Source of the DNA: Acetobacter malorum
GTDB lineage: Bacteria > Pseudomonadota > Alphaproteobacteria > Acetobacterales > Acetobacteraceae
Assembly (NCBI RefSeq): GCF_002153605.1
Contig: NZ_JOPG01000027.1
Location: forward strand, 1 to 64,000
Direction: 5' to 3'
DNA length: 64,000 nucleotides
How positions within the stretch are numbered: position 1 is the stretch's first letter; the number at the start of each line of letters is the position of its first letter. Made by a program: the position numbers and the translations under genes. Below, one piece after another: positions 27,321 to 36,494 of this stretch. Below the pieces are notes generated by a model that was not told where the DNA came from, did not search any database, and was given only the letters and a program-made list of their open reading frames with translations.

Positions 27321-28013
27321 GTGGCAGAAGATGTTTTCAAGGAAGTTGATGACGAATTGAAGGCTGAACGCCTGCGTCAGACTGCTCGCCGTTATGCCGG
27401 ATTGGGACTGGGGGTCATTGCCGCCGTCGTGATTGGGGCAGGCGCATGGTCCTGGCACCTGTCCAGCCTGAAGTCTGCGTCTCTCGGGGCAACGGGGTCT
27501 TATCTGACGGCCCTGCGTGAGACAGACCACCTTCCGCCTGCTTCCACAACACAGACACCGCTGGGGGAAACCGCCCAGACCGGTCTTGCTGCCCTGCAGA
27601 AGCTTGTCGCCACCGGACCGAAAGGCGTTGCAACTCTTGCGCGCCTGCAGGAAGGCGGCGTGCAGGCTGCGCATGGTGATGTGAAAGCAGCACTTGCAGC
27701 ATGGGATGCCGTGCAGACGGACCAGAGTGCGGACCCAGTTCTGCGGGATCTGGCGACGCTTCTGTGGTGCCAGAAACAGCTTGATGCGGGAGACCCGGCA
27801 ACGCTGCGGTCCCGTCTTTCCCTGCTGACCGGTAGCGGTAAGGCATGGAATGGTCTGGCGACAGAAGCTCTGGCGACGCTGGATATTCGTGAAGGGCATC
27901 TGGATGACGCCCGTAAGAAATTTGCCGTGCTCGCCGCGGCGCAGGACGTTCCTTCGGGCGTGCGGAACAGGGCTCAGGCGCTGTCCCAGGCTCTTGATCC
28001 GTCGGCAGGGTAA
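27321..28013 (+). CDS. YfgM-like membrane-anchored protein
   Basis: 230 residues with a GTG start. A short cytoplasmic N-terminus (AEDVFKEVDDELKAERLRQT) is followed by one membrane helix near residues 26-46 and a periplasmic helical region with weak tetratricopeptide-like repeats (LARLQEGGVQAAHGDVKAALAAW; LATLDIREGHLDDARKKF). This layout and its place before bamB and der match YfgM/ancillary SecYEG translocon subunit genes of other proteobacteria. A role in periplasmic chaperoning is inferred from that. bamB follows 6 bases later. Confidence 0.8.
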   Translation: MAEDVFKEVDDELKAERLRQTARRYAGLGLGVIAAVVIGAGAWSWHLSSLKSASLGATGSYLTALRETDHLPPASTTQTPLGETAQTGLAALQKLVATGPKGVATLARLQEGGVQAAHGDVKAALAAWDAVQTDQSADPVLRDLATLLWCQKQLDAGDPATLRSRLSLLTGSGKAWNGLATEALATLDIREGHLDDARKKFAVLAAAQDVPSGVRNRAQALSQALDPSAG

Positions 28014-28019
28014 GGCACC

Positions 28020-29417
28020 ATGAGTAACAAAACACGTTCCGGTTTTTTTGGTCGTCCGTCTGTAGCGCGCAGAAAATTACTGGCCGGGGCCGCCATGATG
28101 CCCGTGCTGGCAGGTTGCAGCCTGTTTGATGAAGATGAAAAACCCATTCTGGCGGGCCACCGCACGAATGTGCTGTCTTCCGGCGCTGGCCTGACGGTCG
28201 ATAAGGAAGACCATACGGCCATTACCCTGCCGGAAGCGATTTCTGTTTCAGACTGGCCGCTGGTGGGGCGCGTAACGTCGCATGTCGGGAGCAACTATCG
28301 CTGGGGCGGCCTGCATCCGCGCTGGACGAAAGATATCGGGGCCGGCATTTCCGAACCTGATCTTCTGGCATGGGCTGCTTTGGGGGATTTCGGCCGCGGG
28401 CTGATCCAGTCTCCGCCGGTGGTGCATAACGGGCGACTGTTCATTATGGACGCGCGCTGCGTTGTGCGGGCCTTTAGCTGGCCGCATATGTCGCATTTGT
28501 GGACCATCAACCCCAAACCGAAAAAGCTCCAGTCCAGCAATGTTGGCGGCGGCATCGGTGTGGAGGGGGATACTGTCTATATTGTGGACGGTATTTCTCA
28601 GGCGCTGGCTGTTAATGCGGCGACAGGTAAGGTGAAATGGCGTTCCGACTTTGGAACGCCGGGCCGCTCTGCTCCGACCATCGCAGATGGCCGCGTCTTC
28701 TTTGCCACCATTGATGAGCGCCTGTTTGCGCTGGATGCTGCAACCGGCAATCAGCTGTGGTCCTATACGGCGACAGCAGCGGATACGACCGTGTTCGGCC
28801 AGCCTGCTCCGGCTGTGGTGAATGGTGTTGTGGTCGCCGGCTTTGGCGGGGGCGATCTTGTAGCCTTCCGTGCAGAAAGTGGCGAGGTTGTGTGGAGCGA
28901 TATGCTCGGCAACGTCGGCAGTCAGGCGAGCACGCTGAACCTCACCTGTGTGCGCGGTCTGCCCGTGGTGGTGGACAGCACCGTTTATGCTGTCAGCATG
29001 GCGCAGGTTCTCGCTGCGGTCGATATCCGTACAGGTCGCCGCCTGTGGGAGCGTGCCGTTGGGAGCCAGAACAGCCTGCTGTGCGTGGGTGACTGGCTCT
29101 ACGTGCTGTCTCAGGATGACCAGCTGGCCTGTATCGACCGTCTCTCCGGACATGTGCGCTGGATCACGCAGCTGCGCCGCTTTGAGCGCGTTGATGTCAG
29201 CAAAAATATTGTGACATGGATTGGTCCGGTCATGGCCGGTGGCCAGCTTGTGTGCGTCAGCACCATGCCGGGCAACGGTATTGCACGCGTCAACCCGACG
29301 ACCGGTGCCATCATTTCCGTGGATTCCACGGATCAGGTTTCTTTTGTTCCCCCAATTGTTGTTGATGAGCAGATGCTGATTGTCACCAACGACGGAAAGC
29401 TTCGCTCTTATGGCTGA
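28020..29417 (+). CDS. bamB: outer membrane assembly lipoprotein BamB
   Basis: 465-residue beta-propeller of PQQ-like repeats, a lipoprotein of the BAM complex that inserts outer-membrane beta-barrel proteins. Signal peptide with twin Arg (ARRKLLAGAAMMPVL) and lipobox LAGC giving lipidated Cys33. Repeats such as DGISQALAVNAATGKVKW, ERLFALDAATGNQLW and DLVAFRAESGEVVW are evident. It is longer than E. coli BamB (about 390). It overlaps der by 8 bases. Confidence 0.92.
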   Translation: MSNKTRSGFFGRPSVARRKLLAGAAMMPVLAGCSLFDEDEKPILAGHRTNVLSSGAGLTVDKEDHTAITLPEAISVSDWPLVGRVTSHVGSNYRWGGLHPRWTKDIGAGISEPDLLAWAALGDFGRGLIQSPPVVHNGRLFIMDARCVVRAFSWPHMSHLWTINPKPKKLQSSNVGGGIGVEGDTVYIVDGISQALAVNAATGKVKWRSDFGTPGRSAPTIADGRVFFATIDERLFALDAATGNQLWSYTATAADTTVFGQPAPAVVNGVVVAGFGGGDLVAFRAESGEVVWSDMLGNVGSQASTLNLTCVRGLPVVVDSTVYAVSMAQVLAAVDIRTGRRLWERAVGSQNSLLCVGDWLYVLSQDDQLACIDRLSGHVRWITQLRRFERVDVSKNIVTWIGPVMAGGQLVCVSTMPGNGIARVNPTTGAIISVDSTDQVSFVPPIVVDEQMLIVTNDGKLRSYG

Positions 29418-30873
29418 TCGCCGGCGGCCCATGCGGCCTGTTGCGCCTGTACCTTCTGCTGATCTCCCTCTGGTGGCCATTGTTGGTCGCCCGAATGTGG
29501 GGAAATCAACACTGTTTAACCGCCTTGTCGGCCGTCGTCAGGCGCTGGTGGCAGATACCCCCGGTGTTACGCGTGACCGTAAAGAAGGCCTTGCCCTGCT
29601 GCGCGGACGCACCATCCGTCTGGTAGATACGGCCGGCCTGGAAGAAGCCGCTCCGAACAGCCTGTTTGGCCGTATGCGTGCCTCTTCGGAAAGTGCTGTG
29701 CGCGAGGCTGTGCTCGTCCTGTTCTGCATTGATGCCCGTGCCGGTATTACGCCCGCGGATGAGCATTTTGCGGCCTGGGTGCGCAAGCAGGGCCGTCCGG
29801 TTATGCTCGTGGCGAACAAGGCCGAAGGGCGTGGCGGTGCGGCTTCGGCTATGGAAGCCTATTCTCTGGGGCTTGGTGAACCGGTTGCGGTTTCTGCCGA
29901 GCATGGCGAAGGCCTGTCCGACCTGATGGGCGAAATTGTCGAACATCTGCCGCCGGAACCGGAAGTCGAGTTTGAGGAAGACGAGGACGCATTTGAGGCT
30001 GATGCGGAAGCACTGGACCCGGATGCGGAAATCGTTCTCCCGGCCCGGCCGCCCGGCCCGATCCGTATTGCCATTGTGGGTCGCCCCAATGCGGGGAAAT
30101 CAACCCTTCTGAACGCCCTGCTGGGTGAAGAGCGGATGATTACCGGCCCCGAACCCGGCCTGACGCGCGATTCTGTGGCGGTGACGCTGCATGATGAAGG
30201 CGACGTGTTTGAGGTGGTGGATACGGCCGGTCTGCGTCGTAAAGCGCGGATTGATGAAGCTCTGGAAAAAATGTCGGTCTCAGCCTCCATCGAAGCCCTG
30301 AAAATGGCGGAAGTGGCGGTGCTGGTTCTGGATGCCACGCTGGGTGTGCATGAGCAGGATTTGCAGATTGCCCGCCTGATTGAGCGCGAAGGCCGTGCCT
30401 GTGTTCTGGCGCTGAACAAATGGGATGCGGTGGAAGACAGAAATGCCACGCGTCAGGCTATTTTGGACCGTCTGAGCATTTCTCTGGCGCAGATGCGCGG
30501 TGTGCCGGTGGTGACGTTCTCTGCCCTGACAGGCGCATCCATTCATAGGCTTCTGCCTGCTGTCCGTGAGGCTTGTGCCGTGTGGAATGCACGTGTGCCG
30601 ACCGGTGAGCTGAACCGCTGGTTTGAGGATGCTCTGGAACGCCATGCCGCCCCACTGGTGGAAGGCCGCCGCCTGAAGCTGCGTTACATGACGCAGGTGA
30701 AGTCTCGTCCGCCGACGTTCGTGATTTTTGGCACCCGTGCCGAGCAGACCCCGGAAGACTACAAGCGCTATCTGGTCAACGGGCTGCGTGAGACATTTAA
30801 TCTGCCGGGCGTGCCGATCCGTCTGCAAACACGGGGCACGAAAAACCCCTATAATACCAAATCCAGATCATAA
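29410..30873 (+). CDS. der: ribosome biogenesis GTPase Der (EngA)
   Basis: Two tandem GTPase domains and a C-terminal KH-like domain; needed for 50S subunit assembly. 487 residues. Domain 1 has GRPNVGKST and DTAGLEE; domain 2 has GRPNAGKST, DTAGLRRKA and NKWD. An acidic linker rich in Glu and Asp lies between them (about residues 190-215). The C-terminal segment GTRAEQTPEDYKRYLVNGLR is typical. Start ATG 29410 lies inside the bamB end. A GNRA-loop terminator follows. Confidence 0.96.
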   Translation: MADRRRPMRPVAPVPSADLPLVAIVGRPNVGKSTLFNRLVGRRQALVADTPGVTRDRKEGLALLRGRTIRLVDTAGLEEAAPNSLFGRMRASSESAVREAVLVLFCIDARAGITPADEHFAAWVRKQGRPVMLVANKAEGRGGAASAMEAYSLGLGEPVAVSAEHGEGLSDLMGEIVEHLPPEPEVEFEEDEDAFEADAEALDPDAEIVLPARPPGPIRIAIVGRPNAGKSTLLNALLGEERMITGPEPGLTRDSVAVTLHDEGDVFEVVDTAGLRRKARIDEALEKMSVSASIEALKMAEVAVLVLDATLGVHEQDLQIARLIEREGRACVLALNKWDAVEDRNATRQAILDRLSISLAQMRGVPVVTFSALTGASIHRLLPAVREACAVWNARVPTGELNRWFEDALERHAAPLVEGRRLKLRYMTQVKSRPPTFVIFGTRAEQTPEDYKRYLVNGLRETFNLPGVPIRLQTRGTKNPYNTKSRS

Positions 30874-30887
30874 AGCTGGGTTTGCTC

Positions 30888-30919
30888 AAAAGGGCTTCAT
30901 GGCAACATGAAGCCCTTTT
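30888..30919. terminator. terminator between der and gluconate permease
   Basis: Perfect 14-base stem AAAAGGGCTTCATG / CATGAAGCCCTTTT around GCAA, a GNRA tetraloop. It can serve both convergent genes. Confidence 0.9.
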
Positions 30920-30927
30920 CTTTTGCC

Positions 30928-32271
30928 TTAATGAATGACCCAGGACAGAGGCAGGCAGATCAGCAGGCCGAGCACGGCAATCAGCGTTTCGATCATGGTC
31001 CAGCTGCGCAGGGTCTGGGAGAGGTTCATGCCCAGATATTCCTTCATCTGCCAGAACCCGGCATCGTTCATCAGGCTCAGTCCCACGGAACCTGCTCCGG
31101 TAACCAGCACCAGCAGTTCGGGCGAGACAGAATGTGAGGTTGCCAGAATAGGGCCGACAATGCCGGAGGCGGTGGTGGTGGCGACGGTGGCGGACCCGGT
31201 GGCGATGCGGACCAGCAGCGCCAGCATCCAGGCCAGAACCAGCAGCGGCACATGGGCTCCAAGCGCCAGATTGGTGATGGAGGCAGAAAGTCCGCTGTCA
31301 ATCAGCTCCCGCCCGAAGCCGCCGCCGGCGCCAATCAGCAGCATGATGGTGGCTGTGGGCGCAAGGCACTCGTTGCTGAAGCGGAGAATGGTCTCACGCG
31401 ACAGGCCGCTCAGGCTGCCCATCAGCCAGAAGGACATCAGAGTGGCCACCAGCAGGGCAATGTCTGTGTTGCCCAGAAAATGCAGAACCCGGTAGGGCAG
31501 GGCTGTGGCCGGCCAGAGGAGTTCTGCCAGCGCGCCACCCAGCATCAGGACAACGGGCATTAGCAGGGTTGCACAGGAGAGAGCAAAAGAGGGTAGCTTT
31601 TCGTGCTCAATCTGCCCGGTAAACTGGGCTTCCAGCGCAGTGGGGGCCAGCGTGCCAATGCGTGGCGCTATGTACCAGGTGTAAACTGGCCCGGCGAGCG
31701 CTGCGATGGGCGTGCCAATCACAATGCCCCAGAACAGTGTGCGGGCTGTATCCGCATGGTAGGCGGTAATGGCCAGCAAGGTGGCCGGGTGCGGCGGCAC
31801 CATGGCGTGCGTGACAGAAAGGGCTGCTGCCATCGGGAAGGCCAGCACAGGCAGGGGCAGATTATTCCGGCGGGACAGGATGATGACCAGCGGGATGAGC
31901 AGCACAAACCCGACCTCAAAAAACACCGGCAGTCCGACCAGCAGGCCAATGACCATCATGGCCCAGTTCAGCCGCTTTTTTCCGGCAATGCGGGAGATGG
32001 TCAGGGCGATCTGATCCGCGCCGCCTGTTTCGGCCAGAATTTTCCCCAGCATGGTGCCAAGGGCCACAACTCCGGCCACATGACCCAGCACATGACCCAT
32101 GCCGTTTTCAAAGGAGGCAATGGCCTGCTCGGTTGGCATGCCTGTGGCCAGAGCCAGCCCGACGGACACGATAAAAAGCGTGACGAAGGGGTTGAGGCGC
32201 ACCACGCCGATCAGGAGCATGAGCAGGACGATGGCGGCGGCTGTCAGGCCAGAGGCAAGAAAAGGCGTCAT
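30928..32271 (-). CDS. GntP-family gluconate/H+ symporter
   Basis: 447-residue permease with about 12-14 membrane segments. Family signatures: GMGHVLGHVAGVVALGTMLGK, FPMAAALSVTHAMVPPHPA, and LSLMNDAGFWQMKEYLGM at the C-terminus. Substrates in the family are gluconate, idonate and related sugar acids; gluconate is a sensible guess in an acetic acid bacterium that oxidises glucose. The gene converges on der. Its promoter region is shared with the divergent exporter gene. Confidence 0.88.
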   Translation of the reverse strand: MTPFLASGLTAAAIVLLMLLIGVVRLNPFVTLFIVSVGLALATGMPTEQAIASFENGMGHVLGHVAGVVALGTMLGKILAETGGADQIALTISRIAGKKRLNWAMMVIGLLVGLPVFFEVGFVLLIPLVIILSRRNNLPLPVLAFPMAAALSVTHAMVPPHPATLLAITAYHADTARTLFWGIVIGTPIAALAGPVYTWYIAPRIGTLAPTALEAQFTGQIEHEKLPSFALSCATLLMPVVLMLGGALAELLWPATALPYRVLHFLGNTDIALLVATLMSFWLMGSLSGLSRETILRFSNECLAPTATIMLLIGAGGGFGRELIDSGLSASITNLALGAHVPLLVLAWMLALLVRIATGSATVATTTASGIVGPILATSHSVSPELLVLVTGAGSVGLSLMNDAGFWQMKEYLGMNLSQTLRSWTMIETLIAVLGLLICLPLSWVIH

Positions 32272-32584
32272 CTGCTGAGGATGGAGCGGGACGCGGCGCG
32301 AATGTCAACCATTTGCTTGGGGCGTTACGGAGCCACTTCCTGACAGAAGCAGGGGTAGAAAACCCTAAACCAATCAAGAAAAAGAGATTTTCTTTATTTG
32401 AAAAACGAATAAGTAATATTTCATATGGAAGCACAATCGCGTGTGCTTCTCAGGCAGCCTGCCGCGTGGTGAGGCTCTTATAAAGACTGCCGCAGCCTGT
32501 TTGGTCTTTCCCTTTAAGGCTCAGGATGGCACAGAAGCCCCCCGGCGCAAGACGTTACGTATCAGAAAAGGAACGACCAGGCTG
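32272..32584. other. 313-base divergent region with two inverted repeats
   Basis: Spacer between the gluconate permease and the exporter. An AT-rich core (about 32370-32430) holds AAGAAAA-AGAGA-TTTTCTT at 32376-32394 (7-5-7). GAAGCACA-ATCGCG-TGTGCTTC lies at 32428-32449 (8-6-8). They look like operator sites, but no regulator gene is adjacent. I see no small gene or RNA. Confidence 0.5.
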
Positions 32585-33994
32585 ATGAATGAACTTGCGC
32601 AAACAGCAGGCAAATCCCCCCAGACAAAAAGTGCCGATGGTCTGTTTGGCCCCGCCCGGACATGGGCCATGCTGGCGGTTTCCCTCTCCGTGCTGATGGC
32701 CTTGCTGGATTATGCCATTGCCAATGTGGCCCTGCCTGACATTGCGCGGGATCTGCACGCGTCGTCATCAGCGTCCATCTGGGTGGTGAATGCGTATCAG
32801 CTGGCTAGTCTGGTTTCTCTGCTGCCTCTGGCGGCGCTGGGGAGCAAAGTCGGGTTTTCCCGCATGTGCCAGTTCGGGATCATCCTGTTCATGGGGTCTT
32901 CCGTGCTGTGTGCGATGGCCACGACCCTCCCTGCGCTGGCTGCGGCCCGTGTGCTGCAAGGGGTTGGTGGGGCCTGTATTCTGAGCGTGAATATTGCGCT
33001 GGTCCGTTACATTTATCCGCATGCAGAAATTGGGAAGGGCATTGCGCTGAATGGCGTTGTGGTCGCTATGGGTGTGGCCCTTGGGCCAACGGCGGCGGCG
33101 GCTATTCTGACAGTAGCATCCTGGCCGTGGTTGTTCTGGGTCAATTTGCCGCTGGGCGCTGCGGCCCTGTTCATGGCCTTTCGTGCTCTGCCAGTAACGC
33201 CACGCAGCACGTCCCGCCCGGATATTACCGGCAGCGTCTTGTGCATGCTGGCCTTTGGCGCGCTGGTAATGGGCGGGGACGGGCTGGCGCATCAGTCCGG
33301 CATATTGCTGTCCTGTGTTCTGATTGGTGTCGGGTTACTGTCCGGTCTGTTGCTGATTCAGCGGGAAAGCGGACTGCCGCAGCCTATTCTGCCGGTTGAT
33401 ATGCTGGCGAAGCCGGATTTTGCCATTGCCTTCATGACGGGCTTTTGCGGCTTTGTGGCCTCCAATTTCTACATCATTTCCATGCCGTTTACGCTGCATG
33501 ATGTGCTGGGGATGAGCCCGGCTGCGACGGGCCTGCTGATTACGCCATGGCCAATCGGCATTATGTCCGCAGCGCCACTGGTGCGGCGGCTGGCGGATAC
33601 GGTGTCCGCTGGTGTGCTTTCATCCATCGGCCTGCTGATGACGGCGACAGGGTTTTTCCTGTTGTGGATGATGCCCGCTCATCCCACCGCCTTTGATATC
33701 GTCTGGCGGACATGGCTGGCCGGGTGTGGTTTTGGCTTGTTTCAGCCGCCCAATAACCGCGCCATGATGGTCTCGGCGTCCCATGCGCGGGCCGGGGGCG
33801 CCAGCGGGATGGTGCAGGTCGCGCGTCAGGCCGGGCAGACGTGTGGGGCGATGGGGGTTGCGGCCTTTTTCTCCCTGTTTGCACACGGGGCGGCGCTGAA
33901 ATGCCTGCTTATGGCCAGCTGTGTAGCGGCCTTTGCGGCGTTGCTGAGTTCAAGCCGACTGCTGGCAAGAAAGAAGATCGCAAAAAAGGCCTGA
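32585..33994 (+). CDS. DHA2-type MFS multidrug exporter
   Basis: 469-residue major facilitator with about 14 hydrophobic segments. The first segment ends in LDYAIANVALPDIARDL, the DHA2 motif-D1 pattern. Motif A is ALGSKVGFSRM. Motif C appears as VALGPTAAAAIL near residue 150. It is closest to the SmvA/EmrB/QacA exporters of dyes and quaternary compounds; the substrate is unknown. ATG 32585 is chosen because upstream codons have no family similarity. It has no membrane-fusion partner beside it. Confidence 0.85.
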   Translation: MNELAQTAGKSPQTKSADGLFGPARTWAMLAVSLSVLMALLDYAIANVALPDIARDLHASSSASIWVVNAYQLASLVSLLPLAALGSKVGFSRMCQFGIILFMGSSVLCAMATTLPALAAARVLQGVGGACILSVNIALVRYIYPHAEIGKGIALNGVVVAMGVALGPTAAAAILTVASWPWLFWVNLPLGAAALFMAFRALPVTPRSTSRPDITGSVLCMLAFGALVMGGDGLAHQSGILLSCVLIGVGLLSGLLLIQRESGLPQPILPVDMLAKPDFAIAFMTGFCGFVASNFYIISMPFTLHDVLGMSPAATGLLITPWPIGIMSAAPLVRRLADTVSAGVLSSIGLLMTATGFFLLWMMPAHPTAFDIVWRTWLAGCGFGLFQPPNNRAMMVSASHARAGGASGMVQVARQAGQTCGAMGVAAFFSLFAHGAALKCLLMASCVAAFAALLSSSRLLARKKIAKKA

Positions 33995-34004
33995 GAGAAA
34001 ACAG

Positions 34005-34041
34005 ATAAAAAAAGGGCTGGCACGCGGGGAGCGGCCAGCCC
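34005..34041 (-). terminator. terminator after gshA
   Basis: GGGCTGGCC / GGCCAGCCC (9 bases, 11-base loop), followed on the minus strand by seven T. The A-rich side also makes it usable for the exporter gene from the other side. Confidence 0.8.
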
Positions 34042-34058
34042 GAAAAATGGAAGCGGGA

Positions 34059-35486
34059 TCAGATCTCGCTTTCACCAAAAATGCGGGTCACATCGCCGCT
34101 CCATGCGCCGTAATAGCGCTCCAGCCAGCGTTCGGCCTGCGTGGGGCCGCCGGCAGCCATGGCGGTCAGCGGGGCGAGATAGGCCCATTCTTCCCGCTCA
34201 TTCTCATCCACAAAGCCACGGGCCTGAAGGCCATCCATGGCAATACCGATGACCTGTGCAGCCAGATCCCGCACGGTGCCCTGGCCCCACGGCGTATTCA
34301 GCGCCTGAGACGGCACGAGAGAGCGCAGCTTGACGTAATCTTCCCACGGGCGGTCACACACCAGTTCATAGGCGGATTCAAGAGCAGCATCGTCATAAAG
34401 CAGGCCAACCCACAGGGCAGACTGGGCGAGCATCATTTCTGCTGAGCCTGCATCGGCCCCGCGCATTTCCAGAAACTGCTTGAGGCGCACATCCGGGAAG
34501 GCGGTGGAGATGTGGTTTTCAAAGTCGGCCAGCGTGGGGGTGACGTCTTCCAGACCGTCCTGACGGTCTCCGTTCATCCAGGCGCGGAAGGAGCGGCCAG
34601 AGACATCCCGCATCTTGCCATCACGCATGATGAAATACATGGGCACATCCAGCACCCATTCCGCATAGCGTTCAAAGCCAAAGTCTTTTTCAAACACGCA
34701 GGCTGGCATGCCAGAGCGGGCGTTGTCCGTATCCGTCCAGATGCGGGCGCGGTTGGAGAGGTAGTTGTTCGGCTTGCCCTCAAAGAACGGGGAGTTGGCG
34801 AACAGAGCGGTGGCCACCGGCTGCAGGGCGAGGGCGACCTGCATCTTGCGGACCATATCCTGCTCGGACCCGAAATCCAGATTAACCTGCACGGTGCAGG
34901 TGCGCTGCATCATGTCCAGCCCGAGCTTGCCGACCTTGGGCATATAGTTGCGCATGATGGCGTAGCGGGATTTGGGCATCCACGGCAGATCTTCCCGCGT
35001 GGCGGTCGGGTGGAAGCCCAGCGGGCTGAACCCCAGACCCAGCTTGCGGGCCAGCGGGCGCACGGACTCATAATGTCTGTCCAGCTCTTCCGCGGTTTCA
35101 TGCAGCGTTTGCAGCGGCGCACCAGAGAGCTCGAACTGCCCGGCAGGCTCCAGAGAAATGCCTGCGCCTTTGGCGTCTTCAATGCCCTTCAGGCCAATAA
35201 TCTTGCCTTCATCCAGAATGGGTTCCCAGTCATCCGGCTCCACTTCCTGCAGGCCATTCAGCAGATCTTCAATGCCTGCCGGGCTGTAGGGTGGTGTGGC
35301 GTAGGCCGGGCGGCCAGCCTGCGGGCTGGAACCGTTGGCAGCAGCTTCCGGCCGCACCCAGCCAAATTTTTCATGCTCTGTGCCAATGCGCCATGAGTCG
35401 CGGGGCTTGCACCCTTTGGCAAAAACCTCAGCCAGCTGAGAAACTGAGCGAACGGGTGTGTCGTCGTGGGCATCGGCGTGAGACAT
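34059..35486 (-). CDS. gshA: glutamate-cysteine ligase (alphaproteobacterial/plant type)
   Basis: First enzyme of glutathione synthesis, joining glutamate and cysteine with ATP. 475 residues, as in the alphaproteobacterial and plant enzymes, not the E. coli GshA type. Features: RIGTEHEKFGW near the N-terminus, ISLEPAGQFELSGAPLQTLHE (active-site strand), and CTVQVNLDFGSEQDMVRKM. It is monocistronic with its own terminator. The upstream gene, rsmE, starts on the same strand after a short gap of about 72 bases. gshB is not in the window. Confidence 0.93.
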   Translation of the reverse strand: MSHADAHDDTPVRSVSQLAEVFAKGCKPRDSWRIGTEHEKFGWVRPEAAANGSSPQAGRPAYATPPYSPAGIEDLLNGLQEVEPDDWEPILDEGKIIGLKGIEDAKGAGISLEPAGQFELSGAPLQTLHETAEELDRHYESVRPLARKLGLGFSPLGFHPTATREDLPWMPKSRYAIMRNYMPKVGKLGLDMMQRTCTVQVNLDFGSEQDMVRKMQVALALQPVATALFANSPFFEGKPNNYLSNRARIWTDTDNARSGMPACVFEKDFGFERYAEWVLDVPMYFIMRDGKMRDVSGRSFRAWMNGDRQDGLEDVTPTLADFENHISTAFPDVRLKQFLEMRGADAGSAEMMLAQSALWVGLLYDDAALESAYELVCDRPWEDYVKLRSLVPSQALNTPWGQGTVRDLAAQVIGIAMDGLQARGFVDENEREEWAYLAPLTAMAAGGPTQAERWLERYYGAWSGDVTRIFGESEI

Positions 35487-35558
35487 TAGAAATCACTGTT
35501 CCTTGAAAAACAGCCCGGCTGCAGGACGCGGGCCAGAACGAAGGTAAAGGTATTCTGA

Positions 35559-36317
35559 CTAATCCTGAGCAGAGCGCAAGCCGTCGCCCATAAGCGCCAG
35601 TCCTGCGGCAACTGCGGTATCAGCCCGCAAAACCAGCGGCCCCAGAGAAATGGGGATAATGGCAGGACGTGCAAGGAGGGTGCGGCATTCCGCATCGGAA
35701 AAGCCGCCTTCCGGGCCAATCAGCAGGCCATCTCCCGCACGGGCATCCCGCAGGGTGTGGTGGAGGGAAACACCCCGGTCTTCAGCCCGTTCCATAGCCG
35801 TAAACAGGCGTGCATCCTCAGGCCATGCGCCCAGAAGGCTGGCCAGCGGGCAGGGCTCGGCAATGGTGGGGATATCCAGCCGCTCACACTGTTCGGAGGC
35901 TTCGGTGGCGATGGTCGCCAGCCGTTCCGGGTTGGTGCGGTGGGTGTTGGTGCGTTCGGTGATGAGGGGCAGGAAGCGCGTTACCCCCAGTTCCGTGCCC
36001 ATGCGCAGGACCATATCCGTTGCGTCGCGCTTGAGCAGCGCGAAGGCGAGAACAAGGTCCGGTTGCTGGCTGGGAGGGCGCAGACGTTCCGTGAGTGTCA
36101 GGCTGCCGCGATCCTTGCGAATCTCGCCCAGACTGGCCAGCCATTCACCCATGTCTGCATTGAAGACGCGAACGGAATCCCCGGCCTTTTTGCGCATCAC
36201 CGTGCCCAGATAGCGCGCCTGTGCCGGGCTGAGCAGGCAGGACGTGCCAGCTTCCGCCGGGCCATCTGCGGCGTCCTGCGGCACAAAAAGACGGGGAAGA
36301 TGCTCGGGCGAACTCAT
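35559..36317 (-). CDS. rsmE: 16S rRNA m3U1498 methyltransferase RsmE
   Basis: SPOUT methyltransferase that methylates U1498 of 16S rRNA. 252 residues, normal length. N-terminal PUA-like region (LLSPAQARYLGTVMRKKAGD) and C-terminal trefoil-knot motif GLLIGPEGGFSDAE followed by LGPLVLRADTAVAAGLALM. The start is the conserved MSSPEHLPRLF. gshA lies downstream on the same strand; ubiA is divergent from it. Confidence 0.94.
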   Translation of the reverse strand: MSSPEHLPRLFVPQDAADGPAEAGTSCLLSPAQARYLGTVMRKKAGDSVRVFNADMGEWLASLGEIRKDRGSLTLTERLRPPSQQPDLVLAFALLKRDATDMVLRMGTELGVTRFLPLITERTNTHRTNPERLATIATEASEQCERLDIPTIAEPCPLASLLGAWPEDARLFTAMERAEDRGVSLHHTLRDARAGDGLLIGPEGGFSDAECRTLLARPAIIPISLGPLVLRADTAVAAGLALMGDGLRSAQD

Positions 36318-36494
36318 GGCATTCAGCGATCAGGCAGGTTGGAACGGGAAGGGAGACACGGTCCGGCGGATCGTTCTCGCAGTGATATGGTTGTTTAGGC
36401 GGTAATGCCGTTCTGCGCAAAGAGGTTCATGCCAGAGGGTAATTTATGGCATACCCCCGGCACTGCTGTGTTTGGTTAAAGGACCGCCTGTATC

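Noticed and set aside
36396..36488. GGCGGT / ACCGCC arms across the rsmE-ubiA spacer
   Set aside because: Six-base arms about 80 bases apart in GC-rich DNA are likely chance.
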